Positions 58,558 to 64,000 of a stretch of DNA of 64,000 nt are shown piece by piece. Each line of letters starts with the position of its first letter. Within the stretch, counting starts at the first letter, position 1. A model generated the notes under the pieces. That model was given only the letters and a program-made list of their open reading frames with translations, was not told the DNA's origin and did no database searches. The translations under genes and the position numbers were made by a program. The DNA is taken from the NCBI GenBank assembly GCA_041394605.1, contig JAWKHX010000007.1:1-64000 (forward strand), given 5' to 3'. Origin of the DNA: UBA668 sp041394605 (lineage in GTDB: Bacteria > Actinomycetota > Acidimicrobiia > Acidimicrobiales > Ilumatobacteraceae).

Positions 58558-59688
58558 GTGCCACCTACTCAGCGCCCGACCAAAGGCTCTGCGATCAGGC
58601 CAGACCGTGGACGACACATTCGGCTCGCCGCAAGGGGGTTTGCGTTCCCCCTGGTCGTCGCACTGACATGGGGCGTCCCAGTAGCCATCGCCCTCTTCGC
58701 GCGGCCGGGTGAAACGGAACGGGCAGCACTCTCACCGCCCGACTCCGCAATGACCACGGCGGTAGTCGGTGAACGCTACGACGACGGCGCTCAACCAGCG
58801 TCCCTCACCCTGGTGTGGGCACCTGCGGCATCGGCCCGTTGGCCCGTTGGCATCGATGGCGTGATCACCGATGTCTTCTTGCAGCCAGGTGCAGTCGTCG
58901 AGGACGGTAGCCCCATCGCGGCAGTTGACGGCATCACACGGATCGCCCAGGTCAGCGGACGTCCTCTCTACCGCGACATCAGAGTCGGCGACATCGGACC
59001 CGACGTTCAGTGGTTGGACGGGCTGCTCATCAAGTTCGGTGTGACTTCGGAGCCAACGCTGGACTCGCGCGGCCGCGCGACTTCTGCAACGGCCGCGGGG
59101 GTGAGGGACCTGCAGGAACGACTGGGTGCACCACGGGACGGGACGTTCCGCGCGAACTACACAGTGTGGGCGGGCGCAACGACGGTGGGCACTGTGGGTG
59201 CGACCGTGGGCGACCGTACGGCGGCAGGTGCCCCGATCTTCGAGGAAGCGCCTCAACTTGCCAGCGCAGCACTGCACCTCAGCGCTCCGCCCTCCCGCCA
59301 GTCGATTCTCAACGACGTGCCCGTGGAACTGCTTGCCGGGTCGACCGTGGTCCCACTGAGCGGGCTGTCGCTCGACGCAGACGATCTCCACCGCCTCGCC
59401 CGCACCTACACGCCGTTGACGACCCAGGACGACTCTGTATCGATTCGCCGACGGAACGCGTTCCATCCCGGCACCGCGCCGTCGTCCGCCCTGGTACCGC
59501 TCTCATCAACCCAGGTCTGCGTGGTCGTCGAGTCGGCGCCGGGCGACTACGAGCCCGTTCGCTTCGAACCTATTCCGATCGACTCCACGGAGCCGGGCGT
59601 GTCATATGTGCCGCTCGACCTCGCTGGCTCCGCCGTAGTTACCAACGTGACCCCTTCGATGGCCTCACTGTGCTCATCATCCGGCTGA
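58558..59688 (+). CDS. Membrane-fusion (periplasmic-adaptor-like) protein with lipoyl and peptidoglycan-binding-like parts
   Basis: 376 residues starting at the GTG directly after the previous TAG. One membrane helix near 27-50 (GFAFPLVVALTWGVPVAIAL) leaves most of the protein outside. GVITDVFLQPGAVVEDGSPIAAVDG near 95-125 is a lipoyl-like half-motif as in HlyD/MacA adaptors. RPLYRDIRVGDIGPDVQWLDGLLIKFG near 140-165 resembles the start of a PG_binding_1 domain, followed by AGVRDLQERLGAPRDGTF. This combination is common in actinobacterial ABC export operons that carry FtsX-like permeases. It probably links the transporter to the cell wall. Confidence 0.72.
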   Translation: MPPTQRPTKGSAIRPDRGRHIRLAARGFAFPLVVALTWGVPVAIALFARPGETERAALSPPDSAMTTAVVGERYDDGAQPASLTLVWAPAASARWPVGIDGVITDVFLQPGAVVEDGSPIAAVDGITRIAQVSGRPLYRDIRVGDIGPDVQWLDGLLIKFGVTSEPTLDSRGRATSATAAGVRDLQERLGAPRDGTFRANYTVWAGATTVGTVGATVGDRTAAGAPIFEEAPQLASAALHLSAPPSRQSILNDVPVELLAGSTVVPLSGLSLDADDLHRLARTYTPLTTQDDSVSIRRRNAFHPGTAPSSALVPLSSTQVCVVVESAPGDYEPVRFEPIPIDSTEPGVSYVPLDLAGSAVVTNVTPSMASLCSSSG

Positions 59689-60314
59689 ACGACATCGGGC
59701 AACAGTTTGCACAGCGCGAGCTGTTTCGTAGTGTCACCTTCACCGTTCGCAGCGGGGAGATGATGGCGCTAACGGGGCCGTCAGGCAGCGGGAAATCGAC
59801 ACTGCTGATGATCGCCTCCGGACTCGCTCTCCCGACTACCGGGGTGGTGAGGCTCGAGGACACAGTCTCCGGGTCTCGCGAGCAGATGCACCCCTCCGAA
59901 GTTGCCTGGGTTCCGCAGGGCAACAACGCCCTTGGCGCCAGGAGCGTGCTCGACAACGCCATGCTCGGAGCACTTGCTCGCGGGGCAAGCCGGCGGGACG
60001 CCGCTGAGTTGGCGAAGATCGCGCTCGACCAGATGGATCTCTCCGACCGCTGCACGGAGCCTGCGTGCGTGCTCTCCGGCGGCGAGCTGCAGCGGCTTGC
60101 CATTGCCAGGGCCCTTTGCTCGGATCGGCCCTTCCTGTTCGCCGACGAGCCCACGGGCAGCCTTGACCGAGCCAACAGCGATGCGGTCGCCGCCGCGCTC
60201 CGACGAGCCGCCGACAGCGGACTCGGCGTGGTGGTCGCTACGCACGATCAGAACGTTGCGGCGGCCTGCGACCGAGTGCTCATCGTCGACACCCAGATCT
60301 GCGAGGAGCCATGA
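59670..60314 (+). CDS. ABC transporter ATP-binding protein (MacB/LolD type)
   Basis: About 214 residues from GTG at 59670, overlapping the adaptor gene by 19 bases. Walker A GPSGSGKSTLL, Q-loop VAWVPQGNNALG, signature VLSGGELQRLAIARAL, Walker B FLFADEPTGSLD and H-loop VVVATHD are all intact. The size and motifs match the LolD/MacB branch, whose ATPases drive FtsX-like permeases by mechanotransmission and do not move substrate through a channel. It pairs with the permease encoded next. Confidence 0.9.
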   Translation: MLIIRLNDIGQQFAQRELFRSVTFTVRSGEMMALTGPSGSGKSTLLMIASGLALPTTGVVRLEDTVSGSREQMHPSEVAWVPQGNNALGARSVLDNAMLGALARGASRRDAAELAKIALDQMDLSDRCTEPACVLSGGELQRLAIARALCSDRPFLFADEPTGSLDRANSDAVAAALRRAADSGLGVVVATHDQNVAAACDRVLIVDTQICEEP

Positions 60315-61384
60315 CCTCGCGGCAATGGCGCCTCACCACGCTGCAAGTGGAGGCGACGCAAAACGTGTTCGGCCGCGGCTCCAGGCAGCGCCTCCTCGTC
60401 CTTCTGGCCTCTGCGCTGGGTTCCGGTATGGCGCTTCTGGCGATGTTCAGCTGGCGCCAGTTGCGCGCTGACGTCAACGCCCTTGAGCGTGATGGCTGGA
60501 CCACCTACATCATCACCGTCGACGGCTCATCGCTGACGTCGTTGTCGCCGCAGTCGTGCTTCGCGCTCACGCAACGTCCGGATGTCGTGTCGGTGTCCGC
60601 CATCGGTCTGCGCTCAGACCAGCACTACGTGCAGCTCGGACCTCGTTCGCTCCCGACCGTCGTCACGGGCGTCACGACGTCCGCCATCCCCGCCTCGACA
60701 CCCACCAACGGCACGCCCATCGCGACGATGGCCAGTCGCGAAACGATGGCCCGCATCGCACCCACACGAACGCTCACCAACACCGACGGAATCACCTACC
60801 AGATCACAGCGCTCCTTCCTCCCGACCTGGCCCTCGCCGGCCTTTCTGGAAGCCTTGTAGTTCCGGTTCCGCTGGCGACGATGACCGGCCCAGCGGAAGC
60901 CTGCGTCGTCACCGTTGAGCCCACCTCAGCCGACGGCCTCGGCCCAACCCTCGCCGCATCCGTCTCGGCGAACACCTTGCAGGTCGCGAGTCGGCGAGTC
61001 CTCGAGACCGCAGGCGTCAACCCCTACACACGCTTTCACCACCGCACCGACACCCTCATCTACCTCGCCTTGGGGGCGATCTTCAGCATCGCTACCGGGG
61101 TCACCCTACGATCACGCGCCAGCGAGCTGGGCACCTACCGCCTTGCGGGCACCTCACGCCTCGCGCTGTACACGCTGCTCGGATTCGAGAACCTCCTCCT
61201 CCTCGGCGTGTGGGCGGCGTCCGGGTGCCTCGCCTCGATCGTCATCCAATCCTTCGCCAACCTGCCAGTGTCGGCTACGTATCCCAGGCAACTGCTTGGC
61301 ATCGGCGTCTCAACACTTGCGTCCGCACTCATCGCCGTGATGACCGTACGACGCGACGTCACCTCGATGATCAAGGACCGATAG
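60311..61384 (+). CDS. FtsX-like ABC permease
   Basis: 357 residues, ATGA overlap with the ATPase gene. Topology is that of MacB/FtsX: one membrane helix near 28-45 (LLVLLASALGSGMALLAMFS), a large extracellular domain of about 190 residues with single cysteines (QSCFALT, EACVVTVEP), then three helices from about 248 (LIYLALGAIFSIATGVTLR, LLGFENLLLLGVWAASGCL, LLGIGVSTLASALIAVMTV). It would act with the ATPase and adaptor to move or expel a peptide such as the one encoded at the start of the operon, or to protect against it. Confidence 0.82.
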   Translation: MTSRQWRLTTLQVEATQNVFGRGSRQRLLVLLASALGSGMALLAMFSWRQLRADVNALERDGWTTYIITVDGSSLTSLSPQSCFALTQRPDVVSVSAIGLRSDQHYVQLGPRSLPTVVTGVTTSAIPASTPTNGTPIATMASRETMARIAPTRTLTNTDGITYQITALLPPDLALAGLSGSLVVPVPLATMTGPAEACVVTVEPTSADGLGPTLAASVSANTLQVASRRVLETAGVNPYTRFHHRTDTLIYLALGAIFSIATGVTLRSRASELGTYRLAGTSRLALYTLLGFENLLLLGVWAASGCLASIVIQSFANLPVSATYPRQLLGIGVSTLASALIAVMTVRRDVTSMIKDR

Positions 61385-61583
61385 ACAACCCGCCACCGAG
61401 CCGGCGACGGCACACAACCGAGAAGCGAGTGACGCGATCGAGGTTGGCGAGGCATGAACAGATGCCCGGGACGCCACCGACGCTCCGGCCACGAAAGAAC
61501 CTGTGCGCATTTCGTGCACATCGACCTCAGGTCGAGGCCGGCCACCAGCCGGCCGAGATCACATACCACCAGCTCACGATCGG

Positions 61584-61667
61584 TGCCCGGGACGGGATTC
61601 GAACCCGTACATACGTTCGTATAGGGGGGTTTAAGCCCCCCGTGTCTGCCAATTCCACCACCCGGGC
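61584..61667 (-). tRNA. tRNA-Leu (anticodon TAA)
   Basis: 84 bases. Acceptor GCCCGGG pairs with CCCGGGC, discriminator A. D arm is in GTGGAATTGGCAGACAC, anticodon stem GGGGG/CCCCC encloses loop CTTAAAC (anticodon TAA at its centre), the long variable arm is TATACGAACGTATGT as expected for leucine, and the T arm is ACGGG-TTCGAAT-CCCGT. CCA is not encoded (CCG follows). It is the probable target site of the island to its left. Confidence 0.95.
61623..61635. repeat. Direct repeat, right copy (possible att core)
   Basis: AGGGGGGTTTAAG inside the intact tRNA-Leu anticodon arm, identical to 56327-56339. Confidence 0.6.
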
Positions 61668-61724
61668 GGGGCGGGCCGGGGCCCGCTGATCGCAGGGTCA
61701 CGCTACTGGTGTACCTTCCCGCCC

Positions 61725-62273
61725 ATGAGCAACGAAGTCATCGACCGCGTCACCCGCCTGGTGCAGGCATTCGACAGCCGCGTGCAGGCCGCGCCCGCGG
61801 ACGCGTGGGGCAACCAGTCCCCCTGCGACGACTGGAAGGCCCGCGACGTGGTGGTCCACGTGGGCAACAACCTGCAGCGCCTCGGCGCCACCCTCTCCGG
61901 CAGCGAGCCCCGCGAGATCGGGGCCGACGAGGACATCGTGGCCGCGTGGAACAACGCCCGGGACACCTTCCTGGGCGCGCTGCCCGGCGCCGACCTCAGC
62001 ACCACCGTGCCCGGTCCGTTCGGCCCGATGCCGGCGGAGCAGGTGATCGGCCGCCTGGTCAGCACCGACGTGCTGGTCCACACCTGGGACCTCGCCCGCG
62101 CCGTGGGCGGCGACGAGTCGCTGGACGAGGAGGCCGTTGCCGGCGCCTACTCCGGCCTCAAGCCGATGGACGCGATGATCCGCCAGCCCGGCGTGTTCGG
62201 CGCCAAGGTCGAGGGCGGCGACGGCGACGACCTGCAGACCGAGTTCCTCAAGTTCCTCGGCCGCGCGGTCTGA
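61725..62273 (+). CDS. TIGR03086/DinB-like metal-binding protein
   Basis: 182 residues of the mycothiol-dependent maleylpyruvate-isomerase-like/DinB superfamily. WGNQSPCDDWKARDVVVHVGNNLQRL contains the first metal histidine, and LVSTDVLVHTWDLARAVG the second region; GPFGPMPAEQVIGRL lies between. Members are cytosolic four-helix-bundle enzymes or binding proteins, several using mycothiol in actinobacteria. The substrate is not indicated by the neighbours. It starts 58 bases from the tRNA gene. Confidence 0.87.
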   Translation: MSNEVIDRVTRLVQAFDSRVQAAPADAWGNQSPCDDWKARDVVVHVGNNLQRLGATLSGSEPREIGADEDIVAAWNNARDTFLGALPGADLSTTVPGPFGPMPAEQVIGRLVSTDVLVHTWDLARAVGGDESLDEEAVAGAYSGLKPMDAMIRQPGVFGAKVEGGDGDDLQTEFLKFLGRAV

Positions 62274-62279
62274 CCCCGC

Positions 62280-64000
62280 CTACAACTCCCACTCCACCCG
62301 GGTGAGCGGGTCCGGTCGGTACGAGCAGTACGTGCCGGTGCGGACGCTCGCCCGGAAGTGGCGCGCCGCAGGCGGATGGCAACGCTCCAGTTCGTCCAAC
62401 GCGTATCGCAGCATCCGCGCCACTGCGGTGCGGGCGCGCTCCGAGGCACCCCCCTGCACACGGCTGCGCTGCCCGATGCCCACGGCGCGGGTGAGTTCGT
62501 TCACCAGATACTGACGGTCGGCCTCGGCGCGGGCCAGCCGGCCGAGATCGTGCAGGCGGGTTGCCTCGTCGATGTCCTCCTCGATGTCCGCCAACCGACG
62601 GCGATAGGCGGCCCGCGCGGTCTCGTCGAGGGCCGGGAGGCCGCTGGCCTCGGGCCCGGCCGGGCGCAGCGTGCCCGACTCCATCGCCACCATGTCCAGC
62701 ACGTGGAACTCCCGACCCGGTGCGGACACCAGGCGGTGCAGATAGCGGAGGCCCTTGAGGTCCTTCACCTGGGCCTCCGCACCACCGAGCGCGACGAACC
62801 ACAGCGGCCCGCCGCGACGGAACGTGCCGCGATGCGCGGGACCATCCGCCTGCGGCACCACCACCGGTCGCGGTGAGGCGAGGCGGCGGTCGATCGCGAT
62901 CACGCGGTGCGCTGCGCCGTAGCGCAGGAACTCGGTGCGGGCAGCGAGGAGGGCAGCGCGTGCCGCCGCCTCGTCGTCGAGCCCGAGGCACGCCTCTGCC
63001 AGCACCACCCGGGCGGCGCCGGCCTCGTACGGGGCATCCAGTTCGGCCAGCGCGCCGGCTGCGCGGCCTGCGAGCGCAGCCGCGGTGGCGAAGTTCCCGG
63101 CCAGGAGCGCCCGCCGCGCATCCGCACGATCGACGACGGCGAGCAGCATCGGGCTGGGAAACCGCTGCGCCGCGTCCGCCAACCCTTCGTGCGCCGCATC
63201 GGCCAACGTCACGGCGAGCGTGGGATCCGCCACGGCCATCGCGATCTCCGACTGAGCGTCGAACAGCGGCACCAGGCGCAGCTCACCGAACGGCGGCAGT
63301 TCCTTCGACGGCGCGTCCACCGGGTGGGCGATCGCGGCAGCGATCTCCTGCGCGGCCTCGTCCGCCCGGTCCTGCTCCAGCCGTAGCAGGGCCAGGCCCG
63401 GGTGGGTGGGCCAGGCGTGCTCGGCAACCGCGGCGAACGCCTCTTCTGCACCGGCCAGGTCACCCCGCCGCAACCGCACCAGACCCAACTCGGCGAGCGG
63501 CCACCCGTACTCCCGCCGCATCCACGGACGCAGTTCGTCACACGCCTCCAACGCCGCCCGCTCGGCGGCCTCGGCCGGACCACTCATCCGCAGCAGTTCG
63601 GCCTGGTGCACGCGGCAGCGGCCGTGGATCCCGCCCACGGCCCCGGCCACGCCCCAGGTGGCCATCGCATCGGTCCACTCCCGGGCCAGGTCGTGGCGCA
63701 ACAGGCCCTGGGCGGCACACACCAGCTCGCAGAACATCATCCCCGCCGTCAGGTTGTCCACCTCCCCGGACATCAACACGGCGGCCACCTCCTCCAGTTG
63801 AGCGATCCCGCCGTCCACGTCGCCGGAGAGGATGGCGACCCGTCCTGCCGCCGTGCGGCCGATGGTGACGGCAGGCATCACACCCAGTCGCTCGCCGAGC
63901 ATGATCGCCGTGGCCGCATGCTCCGCTGCTGCGGGGAGGTCGCCGGAGAAGAACCGTTCGTACGCCGTGACGGCAGCGATGAGGGCGCGCACCGGCGAGT
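62280..64000 (-). CDS. Large TPR-containing regulator, C-terminal part (5' end outside window)
   Basis: At least 570 residues are visible and the frame stays open to the right edge. The visible N-terminal ~380 residues are alpha-helical TPR-like repeats. The C-terminal domain has GPLWFVALGGAEAQVKDLKG, LRYLHRLVSAPGREFHVLDM, ARAAYRRRLADIEEDIDEAT and ERARTAVARMLRYALDELER, ending with TGTYCSYRPDP. This C-terminal block is found in large actinobacterial ATPase or adenylate-cyclase-like regulators; it looks like a DNA-binding or dimerisation domain. The ATPase part should lie beyond the window. Its stop is 6 bases from the convergent TIGR03086 gene. Confidence 0.75.
   Translation of the reverse strand, partial: SPVRALIAAVTAYERFFSGDLPAAAEHAATAIMLGERLGVMPAVTIGRTAAGRVAILSGDVDGGIAQLEEVAAVLMSGEVDNLTAGMMFCELVCAAQGLLRHDLAREWTDAMATWGVAGAVGGIHGRCRVHQAELLRMSGPAEAAERAALEACDELRPWMRREYGWPLAELGLVRLRRGDLAGAEEAFAAVAEHAWPTHPGLALLRLEQDRADEAAQEIAAAIAHPVDAPSKELPPFGELRLVPLFDAQSEIAMAVADPTLAVTLADAAHEGLADAAQRFPSPMLLAVVDRADARRALLAGNFATAAALAGRAAGALAELDAPYEAGAARVVLAEACLGLDDEAAARAALLAARTEFLRYGAAHRVIAIDRRLASPRPVVVPQADGPAHRGTFRRGGPLWFVALGGAEAQVKDLKGLRYLHRLVSAPGREFHVLDMVAMESGTLRPAGPEASGLPALDETARAAYRRRLADIEEDIDEATRLHDLGRLARAEADRQYLVNELTRAVGIGQRSRVQGGASERARTAVARMLRYALDELERCHPPAARHFRASVRTGTYCSYRPDPLTRVEWEL

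Larger units (their letters stand above)
56283..61667. mobile_element. Putative tRNA-Leu genomic island
   Basis: The segment lies between an intact tRNA-Leu(TAA) gene and a separate tRNA-Leu 3' half, in the geometry of tRNA-targeted integration: tRNA 3' end, element, repeated 3' end, all on one strand. The shared 13-base core is in the anticodon loop. Cargo is a Doc/Fic toxin-antitoxin pair, a transposase remnant and a peptide-ABC operon. No integrase gene remains, so if it was mobile it is now decayed or needs help in trans. Confidence 0.5.

Noticed and set aside
56327..61635. IS element or transposon explaining the whole 5.3-kb segment
   Set aside because: No terminal inverted repeats or complete transposase were found; only an IS3 C-terminal scrap, so tRNA-targeted integration is the better explanation.

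Overview
The window is 64 kb of very GC-rich DNA with short intergenic gaps, many 4-base ATGA/GTGA stop-start overlaps, SARP/BTAD regulators, an F420-type luciferase-like oxidoreductase, a TIGR03086 protein and lipoproteins with Ser/Thr-rich linkers. These point to an actinomycete-phylum bacterium. Acidimicrobiia (Ilumatobacter-like) is my best guess, inferred from the style of the genes and not from any marker gene.

Layout. 1-6.9 kb: the 3' part of an indolepyruvate ferredoxin oxidoreductase, convergent with an NAD-linked molybdenum formate dehydrogenase (alpha subunit plus a fused NuoE/NuoF-like subunit). 7-11.6 kb: AlkB-like dioxygenase, a truncated acyl-CoA dehydrogenase-like gene, an ArsR-type regulator with an MFS exporter, and an AzlCD pair. 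11.6-15.9 kb: a secreted subtilisin with a tryptophan-periodic tail, followed with a 1-base gap by a GGDEF-EAL protein. 16.1-20.4 kb: nitroreductase, SCP2-type thiolase with its OB-fold partner, acyl-CoA dehydrogenase, small membrane protein. 20.4-24.3 kb: a divergent sugar-type ABC importer with a clear terminator. 24.6-31.3 kb: a large ATPase-BTAD regulator, a lipoprotein, an isopenicillin-N-synthase-like oxygenase and another acyl-CoA dehydrogenase.

31.3-36.9 kb is an arsenic-resistance region in two transcription units on the minus strand: ArsR-ArsC fusion, GAPDH and ArsJ (arsenate export as 1-arseno-3-phosphoglycerate), then ArsI C-As lyase, a TauD-like dioxygenase and Acr3. Related dyad sites lie in front of both units. 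37-43.7 kb: S9 peptidase, LLM oxidoreductase, cold-shock protein, a frameshifted NERD-helicase, an ArsR/AHSA1 pair and the remains of a WYL regulator. 43.6-54.6 kb: ABM monooxygenase, DHA2-type MFS and MMPL exporters, an AfsR-type regulator, a TetR regulator divergent from two hydrolases, and a dimethylformamidase-like protein.

54.6-61.7 kb is the accessory part. A hipBA module has three 27-bp-spaced operators. Next comes a probable 5.3-kb island between an intact tRNA-Leu(TAA) and a tRNA-Leu 3' half cut at the anticodon loop. The island holds a Doc/Fic toxin-antitoxin pair, an IS3 transposase remnant, and a five-gene operon (small secreted peptide, Cys-containing lipoprotein, membrane-fusion protein, ABC ATPase, FtsX-like permease). 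That operon looks like a peptide (bacteriocin-like) export or immunity system and is the best candidate for something undescribed. The window ends with a TIGR03086 protein and the 3' part of a large TPR regulator. No rRNA, CRISPR array or replication origin was seen.
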